Notes under the pieces: generated by a model
Seen by the model: only the letters and a program-made list of their open reading frames with translations
The model's database searches: none
Told to the model about the DNA's origin: nothing
Translations under genes and position numbers: made by a program
Source: Acidiferrobacterales bacterium
Lineage (GTDB): Bacteria; Pseudomonadota; Gammaproteobacteria; Arenicellales; Poriferihabitantaceae
Direction: 5' to 3'
Length of the DNA stretch: 62,870 nucleotides
Assembly: GCA_019633985.1 (NCBI GenBank)
Contig: JAHQWE010000130.1
Location: 1 to 62,870 of the forward strand
In this document: positions 1 to 8,689 of the stretch, one piece after another
Layout: each line of letters starts with the position of its first letter
How positions within the stretch are numbered: the first letter of the stretch is position 1

Positions 1-166
1 CAGGCTCGATATCGATACGCTCATTAGAGCTGCTGAGCTTCTTCGCCTCACATGTATAGCGCTCTATTTCATCTCGGACGGATTGTATAAGCGGCAACGG
101 CACCTGATTTTCCAATAACAGAAAACCGTTATCTTCATAGTTCGCAATTTGATTCTGATTCAGCAT
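1..166 (-). CDS. phytanoyl-CoA dioxygenase (PhyH) family protein, N-terminal part
   Basis: Only about 55 N-terminal residues lie in the window; the rest runs off the left edge. The reading frame begins at an ATG at 164-166. Its first residues include YEDNGFLLLENQVP followed by VRDEIERY, the usual opening of PhyH-family Fe(II)/2-oxoglutarate oxygenases (a 'dGfllle' strand, then the first helix). The catalytic HxD...H residues lie outside, so activity cannot be judged. The start is 16 bases after the stop of the dehydratase gene on the same strand, so the two are probably co-transcribed. Family placement rests on a short segment. The substrate is unknown, and a role in sugar-acid metabolism is only suggested by position. 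Confidence 0.6.
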   Translation of the reverse strand, partial: MLNQNQIANYEDNGFLLLENQVPLPLIQSVRDEIERYTCEAKKLSSSNERIDIEP

Positions 167-182
167 CGTTTCATCTCTTCTG

Positions 183-1703
183 TCACATCACCGCACCGAT
201 CTGCCAGGGAACAAATTCCAGGTCTCCCAACCCCTGGGCTTCGCTCAGCGAGGGTTTACCGGAAGCCACATCGACTAATAAATCGAGTATTTCTTCACCA
301 CATTGCGCTACTGTCTTATCTCCGTCCAAAATCGCTCCTGCATTGATATCCATATCCTCCTGCATCTTTAAATACATGGAGGTATTCGTAGCAATTTTAA
401 TAGAAGGGGCGGGTTTCGAACCATAAACACTGCCTCTGCCAGTGGTAAACGCAACGATATTGCAGCCAGAGGCAATTTGTCCAGTAATCGACGCCGGGTC
501 ATAACCCGGGCTATCCATCATCACAAAGCCTTTACCATTGATAGGTTCACCGTACCGATACACATCTTCCATCGGAGAGGTGCCACTTTTCGCGACCGCA
601 CCAAGGGATTTTTCCAAAATAGTCGTGAGCCCGCCGCGTTTGTTCCCATGGGACGGATTATTGTCCATGGAGCCGTAATTCCGCGCGGTATAGTCTTCCC
701 ACCAGCGTATACGGTCCATTAGTTTATCTGCCACATCCTGACTGCGCGCCCGCCTGGTCAGGAGATGTTCGGCGCCATAAACTTCCGGCGTTTCTGCGAG
801 AACTGTAGTAGCTCCATGCTGCACCAGCAAATCTGACGCAAAGCCCAGTGCTGGATTCGCAGTCACACCCGACCACGCATCAGAACCGCCGCATTGCAGG
901 CCGAGCGTAAGCGCTGATAGCGGCGCTGCGGAACGAATACTCTGATTGACAGTGGGCAGCATTTCTCTGATCATCCCGGCGCCAGCATCAATGGTCTTAC
1001 GCAGCCCCCCCATATCCTGGATATTCATCACTCGAAAATGATCGTCTATTTCTAAACCATAGCGATCAAGCAGATCGCCAATATGGTTAGTTTCACAACC
1101 GAGACCAACCAGCAATATTCCTCCGCAGTTGGGATGACTGGCGTAACCCCACAGTACCCGTTGAAGATTGGTATAGCCTTCTCCCGAGCTATCAATACCG
1201 CATCCGGTTCCATGGACAAACGCAGCGACACCGTCGACATTTGAAAAATCGTGCATAACACTTCCACGAAATTGCTCAGCGATTTGTCGGGCTGCTGTCG
1301 CAGAGCAGTTCACACTGGTGAGCACCGCAATAAAGTTCCGAGTTCCCACCTTGCCATTGCGGCGATGGTAGCCGTTGAAAAACCGATCTGGTGGTAATGG
1401 GTCCGATGACGAAATCACGCCTTTACCGACCTCATGATGAGTCACCGAAGCCCTGAATTCCAGATTGTGACTATGTACGTGCTGACCCGGGAGGATTTGT
1501 TCCTTGGCATAACCAATGACCTGACCATATTTCAAAACCTGCTCACCGGACTCCATCAACTTGACTGCAAGCTTATGTCCGGAAGGTATTTGATCCAGAA
1601 CTTCAATACCTGCAATGCGGCTTCCGAGGCCAAGGGGTTGGGTCGCCACTACCACGCTATCCTTAGCGTTTAGTTTTACGAAAAGTGCTGTATTCGCGTT
1701 CAT
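183..1703 (-). CDS. uxaA: UxaA/GarD-family altronate or galactarate dehydratase
   Basis: About 506 residues, the full two-domain form: an N-terminal SAF domain (about 1-90) and a C-terminal UxaA catalytic domain. Hallmarks visible are YHRRNGKVGTRNF near residue 115, HGTGCG, LGCETNH, LQCGGSDAWSG, and the C-terminal DSPGYDP and TTGRGSVYG motifs. The family eliminates water from L-altronate (UxaA) or galactarate (GarD), giving a 2-keto-3-deoxy acid in the cytosol; reading alone does not separate the two substrates. I place the start at the ATG at 1701-1703. A TTG at 1716-1718 would extend the protein by five residues, but it would leave no room for a promoter against the divergent gene. The downstream PhyH-like gene follows at once. 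The neighbouring kinase/dehydrogenase and DgoK/DgoA genes support sugar-acid catabolism. Confidence 0.88.
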   Translation of the reverse strand: MNANTALFVKLNAKDSVVVATQPLGLGSRIAGIEVLDQIPSGHKLAVKLMESGEQVLKYGQVIGYAKEQILPGQHVHSHNLEFRASVTHHEVGKGVISSSDPLPPDRFFNGYHRRNGKVGTRNFIAVLTSVNCSATAARQIAEQFRGSVMHDFSNVDGVAAFVHGTGCGIDSSGEGYTNLQRVLWGYASHPNCGGILLVGLGCETNHIGDLLDRYGLEIDDHFRVMNIQDMGGLRKTIDAGAGMIREMLPTVNQSIRSAAPLSALTLGLQCGGSDAWSGVTANPALGFASDLLVQHGATTVLAETPEVYGAEHLLTRRARSQDVADKLMDRIRWWEDYTARNYGSMDNNPSHGNKRGGLTTILEKSLGAVAKSGTSPMEDVYRYGEPINGKGFVMMDSPGYDPASITGQIASGCNIVAFTTGRGSVYGSKPAPSIKIATNTSMYLKMQEDMDINAGAILDGDKTVAQCGEEILDLLVDVASGKPSLSEAQGLGDLEFVPWQIGAVM

Positions 1704-1775
1704 AGAGATAGAAATCAAATGGTTATGTTATTGTACGAAATCTCAGCTTGTGACAGCAAAACCCTTTCTTCATCA

Positions 1776-3731
1776 ATGACAACCCACTCTGATCAGATCT
1801 TCGCTATTGTTGTTATGGGCGTTTGTGGATCTGGCAAAACAACGCTCGCGACTGCATTAAGCAACCAGCTGAATGCCACGTTTATCGAGGGCGACTCCTT
1901 ACATCCCGAAGAGAATATCTCAAAGATGTCACGGGGCGATCCACTCAACGATACCGATCGATGGCCCTGGCTTGAGCAGATTAAAGAAACCAGCCAATTG
2001 GCGTTGCAAACCAGATCAGTGATTATCACCTGCTCTGCACTCAAGCGCGCATACCGTGATGTACTTCGCCAAATTGCCAGCGATATTTTAATTGTACATT
2101 TAGCCGGGCATAAGCAACTCATTTTGCAGCGTATGGCTAAGCGGACTGGCCACTTTATGCCGGCCGAACTGGTCGAGAGTCAATACGAGACGCTGGAGAG
2201 CACAAGTTCTGAAAGCGATGTGGTCGAGCTGGACTTTGGTTTGAGCGTAGAAGATCAGGTTTCAATAGTGCAAAGCATGTTGAAAGAGAGAGCCGTCGAT
2301 TTAAAGGCCTCTTCCCACCTCGCGTTAATCGGGCTCGGGGTAATGGGCGGAAATTTAGCGAGCAATATCCACACCAAAGGATATCTCCTTGAAACTTGTG
2401 AGATGAATGCGGCGCTACGAGAAAGCTATACGAATCAAAATCCCGGCAAACAGTGCCATGCAGATCTTCCAGCGCTTGTTGCGCGTCTCAGTGGGCCTCG
2501 TTGTATATTTCTTTTGATCAAAGCCGGGGAGCCCGTTGATCAAATGCTTGAGGAACTATTTCCGCTTCTCGAGTCAGGTGACCTGATTATTGATCTTGGT
2601 AATAGCCACTACAAAGATACAGAGCGGCGCTGTGAAGCAGCGTCGGCAAACCAAATTCGATTTGTGGGTTGCGGAATTTCCGGTGGAGCTGAAGGCGCAA
2701 GGATTGGACCTGCGCTAATGCCCGGCGGAGACTACCACTGCTACCCCTTATTAAAACCCCTGTTTGAGGACATCGCAGCAAAGTACCTCGAGGAACCCTG
2801 TGTCAACTGGATTGGGCCAGGCGGCGCAGGACATTTTGTGAAGATGGTGCATAACGGAATCGAGTATGCCGACATGCAATTGATCGCGGAGTGTTATCAA
2901 ATTCTTCGCGATGGCCTCGGAATGCAGGCCGATGAAATCGGATCGGTATTCGATAGATGGAATTCTGGGCCACTTGAAAGCTTTCTGATAGAAGCGACCG
3001 CACAAATTTTTCAAGCCAAAGAGGAAGATGGTACTCCTCTAATCGACCGCATTCTCGATAAGGCAGGGCAAAAAGGCACAGGAGGATGGAGTACCGAAGC
3101 TGCGCTGGAGTTCGGCGTACCAGCGACTCTGATAACCGAGGCGGTGATGGCTCGTATTGTTTCCTCTAAAAAATCGATGCGAGCCTACAATGCCCAACTG
3201 TTTAAGTCTGGTAACACCGCGGTAATAGATAGCGCAGATTCAGTTCTCAAGCACCTCGAATCAGCCTTGTATTGCGCAAAGGTGATGAACTACGTCCAAG
3301 GGTTTATGTTGATGGCGGAGGCATCTGAAGAGCGCGGCTGGCAGCTGGAACTCGCCAGCATCGCCCGCACCTGGCGCGCTGGTTGCATTATTCGAGGGCG
3401 GATACTGAATGATATTGTGGCAGCGTTTAGCGAAGGTATTCATTTCAGTCTGCTTGATTCAACAATTTTTTCTAACGTGGTTAAAAGCCACCAAGCTTCG
3501 ATACGGGAGATTGTGAAGTTTTCGCTAGATTATGGTATCCCAACACCAGCTCTCAGTAGCAGCATCGCATATTATGACGGTATGAGAACGGCTTCTTCTT
3601 CAGCCAATCTGATACAAGCGCAACGAGATTTTTTTGGTGCCCACACATTTGAACGCAGCGACCAGCCAGAGGGAAAGTTTTTTCACGCTCACTGGGACAG
3701 GATAATCAATACGGAAACCGAACAATCATGA
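1776..3731 (+). CDS. fused gluconokinase / 6-phosphogluconate dehydrogenase
   Basis: One continuous frame joins two normally separate enzymes. The first about 170 residues are a GntK-type gluconokinase with a P-loop (GVCGSGKTT) and the LKRAYRDVLR segment. A short linker leads into 6-phosphogluconate dehydrogenase, opening with the NADP-binding GLGVMGGNLA motif and continuing through the catalytic GGAGHFVKMVHNGIEY region to a C-terminal domain ending in KFFHAHW. The product would phosphorylate gluconate and oxidatively decarboxylate the 6-phosphogluconate to ribulose 5-phosphate without releasing the intermediate from the polypeptide. The frame is open back to an ATG at 1719, which would abut the divergent dehydratase. 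I prefer the ATG at 1776, which leaves 72 bases for divergent promoters. The stop overlaps the next start (ATGA), so the two genes are translationally coupled. Confidence 0.9.
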   Translation: MTTHSDQIFAIVVMGVCGSGKTTLATALSNQLNATFIEGDSLHPEENISKMSRGDPLNDTDRWPWLEQIKETSQLALQTRSVIITCSALKRAYRDVLRQIASDILIVHLAGHKQLILQRMAKRTGHFMPAELVESQYETLESTSSESDVVELDFGLSVEDQVSIVQSMLKERAVDLKASSHLALIGLGVMGGNLASNIHTKGYLLETCEMNAALRESYTNQNPGKQCHADLPALVARLSGPRCIFLLIKAGEPVDQMLEELFPLLESGDLIIDLGNSHYKDTERRCEAASANQIRFVGCGISGGAEGARIGPALMPGGDYHCYPLLKPLFEDIAAKYLEEPCVNWIGPGGAGHFVKMVHNGIEYADMQLIAECYQILRDGLGMQADEIGSVFDRWNSGPLESFLIEATAQIFQAKEEDGTPLIDRILDKAGQKGTGGWSTEAALEFGVPATLITEAVMARIVSSKKSMRAYNAQLFKSGNTAVIDSADSVLKHLESALYCAKVMNYVQGFMLMAEASEERGWQLELASIARTWRAGCIIRGRILNDIVAAFSEGIHFSLLDSTIFSNVVKSHQASIREIVKFSLDYGIPTPALSSSIAYYDGMRTASSSANLIQAQRDFFGAHTFERSDQPEGKFFHAHWDRIINTETEQS

Positions 3732-4579
3732 AACTACTTAGATACGGAGAACCAGGAGGGGAGAAACCCGGGGTGCTGGACTCAGATGATCGTATACGCG
3801 ACCTGAGTGCGCATATCGACGATATCGATGGCACTACCCTTTCGCCAGAATCATTAAGCAAACTGTCTGCCCTGGATCTAAACCAACTACCTGTCGTGGC
3901 GAACAATCCTCGTATAGGGCCATGCGTATCCAAACCAGGTAAGTTTGTTGCGATTGGTTTGAACTATTCGGATCATGCGAAGGAAACAGGTTCCCCGATT
4001 CCTGATGAACCTGTGGTTTTTTACAAAGCAGATACTTCTATCTGTGGACCGAACGACAATGTCATCCAACCCAAAGGTTCAACTAAATTGGACTGGGAAA
4101 TAGAGATTGGCATCGTGATCGGCAGCATGGCACGCAATATCACCGAAGCGCAGGCCGAGGCCTGCATCGCAGGTTATTGTATCGTCAACGACGTTTCAGA
4201 GCGCTCGTTTCAAATTGACAGGGGTGGTAGCCAATGGAGTAAAGGCAAAGGTTGCGATACCTTTGGCCCAATCGGCCCGTGGATGGTGACCAAAGACGAC
4301 ATTGATGATGTACAGAATCTGGATATGTGGCTGAATGTCAACGGAGAGCGAATGCAATCGGGCAACACCAGCACTATGATCTTCCAATGCCACTATTTAG
4401 TCAGCTACTTAAGCGACTTTATGACACTGATGCCGGGAGATATTATTACCACAGGCACACCCCCAGGTGTTGGTCTCGGTATGACACCTCCCAGATGGTT
4501 ACAACCGGGCGATGTAATGGAGCTTGGAATCGAAAACCTAGGCAACCAAAAGCAAACCGTTGTGGCTTTCCCCGACTAG
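3728..4579 (+). CDS. fumarylacetoacetate hydrolase-fold protein, 2,4-diketo-3-deoxy-acid hydrolase-like
   Basis: 283 residues, the usual length for the single-domain FAH family. Visible signatures are GLNYSDHAKE, the metal-binding DWEIEIGIVIG (two Glu) with the partner Asp in VNDVSER, and TTGTPPGVG near the C-terminus. The family hydrolyses C-C bonds in 2,4-diketo acids. Members close to this pattern are annotated as ureidoglycolate lyase-like or 2,4-diketo-3-deoxy-L-fuconate hydrolase. Because it overlaps the gluconokinase/6PGDH stop by four bases and sits among deoxy-keto-acid enzymes, a non-phosphorylated sugar-acid route is more likely than tyrosine breakdown. The exact substrate is not readable. 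Confidence 0.85.
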   Translation: MKLLRYGEPGGEKPGVLDSDDRIRDLSAHIDDIDGTTLSPESLSKLSALDLNQLPVVANNPRIGPCVSKPGKFVAIGLNYSDHAKETGSPIPDEPVVFYKADTSICGPNDNVIQPKGSTKLDWEIEIGIVIGSMARNITEAQAEACIAGYCIVNDVSERSFQIDRGGSQWSKGKGCDTFGPIGPWMVTKDDIDDVQNLDMWLNVNGERMQSGNTSTMIFQCHYLVSYLSDFMTLMPGDIITTGTPPGVGLGMTPPRWLQPGDVMELGIENLGNQKQTVVAFPD

Positions 4580-4948
4580 TCTGGATACTTTTTGGAGCGC
4601 GTGTGAAACCGGATAACTTTTTTGATCCAGGTTCTCGCCGTCGCCATTTGACTGTTGCAGCGGAAAAGGAAGAAACTTATTGCGCAGATCCTGTAGCCGG
4701 TCGCTAGATTATCCACTCACTTTATACCGAATCTTAATGTCCCAATCCTCCTTGAAAGGGTAATTGTGCACGTGGTTTATCTGATTACTCACAGCTATTC
4801 ATAGTTGCGGATACCGCCGTCGAACAGGCCATTGACGGTATAAAACTCCAGTCCCCTAGAAAAATTACTAACCAGGACTTGACAGTGTTCGATAGTAAGC
4901 TTAAATTATCTATCTACTGATAGATATATTTACTAATTGGAGTAAAAA
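4580..4948 (+). promoter_or_regulatory. intergenic region with strong promoter for the GST-cupin operon
   Basis: I see no gene in these 369 bases. Near the right end is a consensus -35 box TTGACA (4879-4884), a 17-base spacer and a -10 candidate TAAATT (4902-4907). A perfect inverted repeat follows immediately. A GGAG ribosome site at 4939-4942 sits six bases before the GST ATG. The remainder, just after the hydrolase stop, shows no convincing terminator. Confidence 0.7.
4907..4926. promoter_or_regulatory. TetR-type operator (site 1)
   Basis: Perfect inverted repeat with 8-base arms and a 4-base centre: TATCTATC-TACT-GATAGATA. It overlaps the end of the -10 box and the expected transcription start of the GST gene, the right place for a repressor. 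Its 16-base core differs by one base from the palindrome in front of the TetR gene at 7503-7518, so both are probably bound by that regulator. Binding is inferred, not shown. Confidence 0.75.
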
Positions 4949-5569
4949 ATGAAAATTTATGATTTCGAAGAACTACCCAACCCCGCCCGCGTCAGAATTG
5001 CGCTCGCTGAAAAAGGCGTGACGGATCAAATTCAATTTGTGAAAGTGAATGTTCCTGAAGGGGAACATCGGAAACCCGAATTCTTAAGCAAGAATCCGAG
5101 TAGTGCCGTTCCTGTGCTGGAACTCGACGACGGCACTTGTATTTGTGAGTGCACCGCGATTACAGAATATATTGACCATGAATTCGACGGCATTCGTTTA
5201 ACTGGCCAGAGTCCGAAAGAACGAGCTGTGGTTCATATGATGCAGCGTCGCGCAGAACAAAAACTGATGGATGCAGTCGGCACCTACTTCCACCACGCGA
5301 CGCCCGGGTTAGGCGCAGAGATCGAGGGTTACCAGAACGCTGAGTGGGGCGAGAAGGAAAAGGAAAACGCTGTTGCCGGAATGCAATACTTCGATTCAGT
5401 TCTCTCTGATTCTGAATTTGTTGCGGGGGATAACTTCTCAATGGCTGATATCACGGTATTTGCAGGGCTTGGTTTTGCAGATTTTGCCAAAATCGAAATC
5501 CCGTCTGAGTACCATCATCTCGCCGCCTGGAGAGACCGCATCGCGAAGAGACCTAGCGTTTCTGGTTAA
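4949..5569 (+). CDS. glutathione S-transferase
   Basis: 206 residues with a thioredoxin-fold N-terminal half and an all-helical C-terminal half. Visible are the opening LPNPARVRIALAEKG helix, the cis-proline glutathione-binding region SSAVPVLELDDG followed by ECTAITEYI, and the C-terminal N-capping motif FSMADITVFAG. Cytosolic GSTs of this type conjugate or reduce electrophiles with glutathione. It is the first gene of a short operon with the double cupin 30 bases downstream, behind a TTGACA promoter that carries the TetR-type operator. That arrangement suggests induction by a reactive compound sensed by the TetR protein. The natural substrate cannot be read from the sequence. Confidence 0.88.
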   Translation: MKIYDFEELPNPARVRIALAEKGVTDQIQFVKVNVPEGEHRKPEFLSKNPSSAVPVLELDDGTCICECTAITEYIDHEFDGIRLTGQSPKERAVVHMMQRRAEQKLMDAVGTYFHHATPGLGAEIEGYQNAEWGEKEKENAVAGMQYFDSVLSDSEFVAGDNFSMADITVFAGLGFADFAKIEIPSEYHHLAAWRDRIAKRPSVSG

Positions 5570-5599
5570 ACTACGCACTCACACAACAACGGCAGTCTG

Positions 5600-6283
5600 A
5601 TGGAACTAAATGCAGATTTTTCTCAACGAGTGTTGATGCATAGCGATGAACTGGATTGGGTGGATTCGCCGATGAAGGGCGTCCAGCGAAAAATGCTGGA
5701 CCGTATCGGCGATGAGGTCGCACGAGCAACAACGATCGTGAGATATGCACCGGACAGCCATTTCTCCCCGCATGTTCACACAGGCGGAGAAGAGTTTATC
5801 GTGCTGGAGGGTGTGTTTCAGGACGAACATGGCGACTTCCCGGTGGGTTCCTATGTGCGTAATCCACCGGAATCCAGTCACACCCCGGGTTCCAAACCTG
5901 GCTGTGTGATCTTCGTCAAACTATGGCAGTTCGATCTTGCAGATCGCACCCAAATTCGCACCGTGGTAGACAAGCTTGGCAGCGTCAATGAACAACGCCG
6001 GCAAGGTGTGCATGTCTCTACCTTGTATGATGATGAAAGGGAAAATGTACGTGTTGAGAAATGGGAAGCAGGTGCAAACGTGTCCATATTTACCGATGGC
6101 GGCGCAGAACTGCTGGTTCTTGAAGGCGAGTTTGAAGAAGGCGGAGACCATTTTCGTCAACACTCTTGGTTGCGCGTACCAGATGGCTATTCCATGCAAG
6201 CGATGTCTGGCAAGGATGGCGCCAAGGTTTGGATTAAGTCTGGTCATCTCCGGTTTGCATCTGCGCCGCAAATCAGCAGTTAG
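5600..6283 (+). CDS. tandem ChrR-like cupin protein
   Basis: 227 residues carrying two cupin barrels. The first (about residues 45-110) has a complete metal site: HVHTGGEEFIVLEG followed by PVGSYVRNPPESSH. The second (about 130-215) has EGEFEEGGDHFRQHSWLRVP but lacks the first His pair, so it is probably structural. The family resembles the C-terminal domain of the anti-sigma factor ChrR, but the N-terminal zinc-binding anti-sigma domain is absent. A metal-dependent detoxifying or sensing role is therefore more likely. It is co-directional with the GST 30 bases upstream and shares its regulated promoter. Its last 11 bases overlap the convergent amine oxidase gene. Confidence 0.8.
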   Translation: MELNADFSQRVLMHSDELDWVDSPMKGVQRKMLDRIGDEVARATTIVRYAPDSHFSPHVHTGGEEFIVLEGVFQDEHGDFPVGSYVRNPPESSHTPGSKPGCVIFVKLWQFDLADRTQIRTVVDKLGSVNEQRRQGVHVSTLYDDERENVRVEKWEAGANVSIFTDGGAELLVLEGEFEEGGDHFRQHSWLRVPDGYSMQAMSGKDGAKVWIKSGHLRFASAPQISS

Positions 6284-7391
6284 CATGCAGACAGCGATTC
6301 AACAAAGAGAGGGTGCGTTCGCTTGACTCCAACGCGCCCTCCAAATAACCGTTGTGGCAACCAGTCTTTGACGCAGTTTCAGTCCCCGACCAGATCAGTC
6401 GGTTCTGCCAGTCGAATTCAGCAACTTCTCCGACATCATTGGATGGATGCGCAAGCAGTGGTCGTTGATCGTGCTCAGTCGCCGTATAGAGATCGAATGC
6501 CCAGTCTTTGAGAATGACCTCCGTGGGGTTAGCCGCTTGATCTCCAAAAAGGCGAATGAGCTGATCCACAGCAGCAGCCTTCAAGTCTGCCTCTTTTTCT
6601 CGTCGATATTGAGCGGGAACGCCAACAAAGCCAAACAATGCAAAAGGTTCTAATCCTGGGACAGAAGCATCGTGTATTTCCTGCAGAGGTCCGCGACGGC
6701 TCATTACATCCCCTGACAGACCCTGCTCACGCCAAAATGGCTGGTTGTAGATAACGACCACCTTGGCCTGTCCCGCCATCCAAGTTGCGATGTTATTTAG
6801 TGCTTCAACCCGTGATTCAGATAGATTGGGAGTGAATGAAATTGTTGCCATCGCTATTCGCGGTGGTAACGCCAATACCACATACTGGCTGTTCCTAGGC
6901 GATTCTTCATTGTCCTCGCTCGTCACCTTAACTCGACTCTCGCCCAGGGATAGGTGCGTTACTCTTCGATCGGTAGTGATTAATCGTTCCGGCAAAATGT
7001 CCTCTAGTCGCGCGATAATCTGACCAATACCTCCCCTTAAACGATAGGAACCTGCCATCGCTCCTCCATTCCCTAAGCGTTGAACCTCGCCGTTCGCATC
7101 CTCAAAAATAGTTGCACCAATCGGATTTTCTGTGAACACTTCCGACTGCAAACCAAGCTCATTGATCAAATCCAGCATTCTGGTTTGCCCAGGCCAAAAC
7201 CAGGCGGGGCCTAAGTCAAATCCTAATCGCCCATGACTGGTACCAACTTCATCTTGGTTCACAGAAAGAATTCGGCCACCCATACGTTTTCTGGCTTCTA
7301 TCACCGAACAGGAAATCCCCTGCGAATGCAGTCGATATAAGGTGTGGAGACCACTCAGGCCTCCACCAACTACGAGCACTTCACTTTCCAA
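6273..7391 (-). CDS. flavin-containing amine oxidoreductase
   Basis: 372 residues. The N-terminus is the dinucleotide-binding motif of the monoamine oxidase family: VLVVGGGLSGLHTLYRL, then an acidic residue in SVIEARKRMGGR. The C-terminal FAD-contact segment is recognisable as GTETASKTGCHNGYLEGA. It probably oxidises an amine to an imine or aldehyde with release of peroxide. The start is a TTG at 7389-7391 directly before the first strand; no in-frame ATG is better placed. It is rather short for the family (usually 420-500), so the substrate domain is compact. The divergent region toward the TetR gene carries an operator-like palindrome, so it may belong to the same regulon as the GST and cupin. 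Confidence 0.82.
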   Translation of the reverse strand: MESEVLVVGGGLSGLHTLYRLHSQGISCSVIEARKRMGGRILSVNQDEVGTSHGRLGFDLGPAWFWPGQTRMLDLINELGLQSEVFTENPIGATIFEDANGEVQRLGNGGAMAGSYRLRGGIGQIIARLEDILPERLITTDRRVTHLSLGESRVKVTSEDNEESPRNSQYVVLALPPRIAMATISFTPNLSESRVEALNNIATWMAGQAKVVVIYNQPFWREQGLSGDVMSRRGPLQEIHDASVPGLEPFALFGFVGVPAQYRREKEADLKAAAVDQLIRLFGDQAANPTEVILKDWAFDLYTATEHDQRPLLAHPSNDVGEVAEFDWQNRLIWSGTETASKTGCHNGYLEGALESSERTLSLLNRCLHANC

Positions 7392-7502
7392 CGCTAAAAT
7401 TCCCGGCGAGATGAAAAATCGCTCAATTCGGCCTCTCGTATGAATTCATAAATTCGAATGCCCAACCAACTGTGTGCACTGGTCAGACCTGCAATTATTT
7501 AT

Positions 7503-7518
7503 TCTATCTATTGATAGA
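7503..7518. promoter_or_regulatory. TetR-type operator (site 2), autoregulatory
   Basis: Palindrome TCTATC-TATT-GATAGA, matching 15 of 16 bases of the core of the site upstream of the GST gene. It lies between the divergent amine oxidase and TetR genes, about 97 bases before the TetR ATG. A -10 candidate TAAAAT at 7526-7531 follows directly. Because it sits in the promoter region, the TetR frame that stays open upstream of it is not likely to be the true N-terminus. Confidence 0.75.
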
Positions 7519-7614
7519 TCTATTGTAAAATGCTCAGGTAGAAATTACTGCCAACCCTTCACCTTCTTTGATAAATTCCCCTCGATTCATTTATTTACCT
7601 CACTCCTTCCATTC

Positions 7615-8169
7615 ATGTCCAAAAAACGTCAAGAATTAGAAGCGATCGCCGCTGATTTCGTGCAGCGCTCAGGGTTACATAACCTGAGCTTTCGCACTTT
7701 GGCCAACGAGGTCGGCGTAAAATCTTCCAGTGTGCACTATTATTTTCCGGAAAAAAGTCATCTCGCCAGCGCACTGATAGAAAACTATACGGAAGCTCTC
7801 AAAGAATCGTTGGATCACATTGACGCTCGAGGGCAATCTTTACCAAAGAAGTTGAACGGATTTATCAAGATTTTTGAGGATGTAATCAAAGATAACAAAC
7901 TCTGCCTATGTGGCATTCTCGCTGCGGATGTATCAACGCTGGATGAACCCAATCGAAAATTATTGGCCCAGTACTTCTCACTGGCTGAGTCGTGGCTCAG
8001 TGACTTGCTTTCCCTGCACAAGAAAGAACTCAAACTACCCATCGAACCAGTCAAACTCTCGAAAATCATTCTGTCAGGACTGGAGGGCGCGATATTGCTC
8101 GATGGAGTAGACGGGGGTCGTGAAAGATTGAAGGCACAAAGAGATCTCATCAAGAGCCTCATTGGTTAA
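7615..8169 (+). CDS. TetR/AcrR-family transcriptional repressor
   Basis: 184 residues from the ATG at 7615. The helix-turn-helix is near the N-terminus: ASALIENY is preceded by NEVGVKSSSVHYYFPEKSHL, the typical TetR recognition helix. The ligand-binding C-terminal domain has a CLCGILAAD segment, typical of regulators related to the nemR/acuR type in which cysteines sense electrophiles. The frame is open to a GTG-like position at 7474, but that stretch carries the operator and a -10 candidate, so I choose the ATG. Two near-identical palindromes, one here and one before the GST gene, point to autoregulation plus control of GST-cupin and perhaps the amine oxidase. Electrophile sensing is an inference from cysteines and context. 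Confidence 0.85.
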   Translation: MSKKRQELEAIAADFVQRSGLHNLSFRTLANEVGVKSSSVHYYFPEKSHLASALIENYTEALKESLDHIDARGQSLPKKLNGFIKIFEDVIKDNKLCLCGILAADVSTLDEPNRKLLAQYFSLAESWLSDLLSLHKKELKLPIEPVKLSKIILSGLEGAILLDGVDGGRERLKAQRDLIKSLIG

Positions 8170-8233
8170 CCGGTCGACTTGCATTGATATATTGAAACTC
8201 AGAACCGACTTCCCCGACGCTGCAGAAAAAGAA

Positions 8234-8689
8234 ATGCAGAGCTCACCGACAGAACAACGTCTGCAGAGATTAGCCTGGGTTCTCGATAGTGTCGTGCCAT
8301 TGCCAGGCGGATTTCGTCTTGGTCTGGATAGTCTGGTAGGGTTAATCCCCGGTATCGGCGATTTTGCAACCGCGATTATTTCCACTTACATCATGTCTGA
8401 AGGTGTGCGCTCAAATGCGCCGAAACCGGTATTGCTGCGTATGCTCGGAAATGTTGCGGTAGATACTGCCGTCGGTACGGTGCCATTTCTAGGTGATATC
8501 TTTGACATCGGATATCGATCAAACCTGCGAAATGTAAACCTGCTAAAGGACTATTTACGGGAACCCGAAGAAACCGATCGCAGCAGTAAATGGCTACTGC
8601 TATTGATCGCGGTCTGCATCCTCGGATTACTGATCGGAAGCGTGTTGCTGCTGATGATGGCGATACGAAGTCTTTTTCAATTGTTCTGA
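8234..8689 (+). CDS. DUF4112 membrane protein
   Basis: About 151 residues from the ATG at 8234; a TTG at 8162 would give 175 and overlap the TetR stop. The signature of DUF4112 is clear: LAWVLDSVVPLPGG, then LDSLVGLIPGIGD and AVGTVPFLGDIFDIGYRS. A long hydrophobic helix (about residues 120-145, LLLLIAVCILGLLIGSVLLL) near the end suggests membrane anchoring. The function of the family is unknown. It follows the TetR gene closely and could be co-transcribed with it. Confidence 0.8.
   Translation: MQSSPTEQRLQRLAWVLDSVVPLPGGFRLGLDSLVGLIPGIGDFATAIISTYIMSEGVRSNAPKPVLLRMLGNVAVDTAVGTVPFLGDIFDIGYRSNLRNVNLLKDYLREPEETDRSSKWLLLLIAVCILGLLIGSVLLLMMAIRSLFQLF

Noticed and set aside
7474..7614. Upstream extension of the TetR reading frame
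   Set aside because: It contains the operator palindrome and a -10 candidate; protein similarity begins only at the ATG at 7615.
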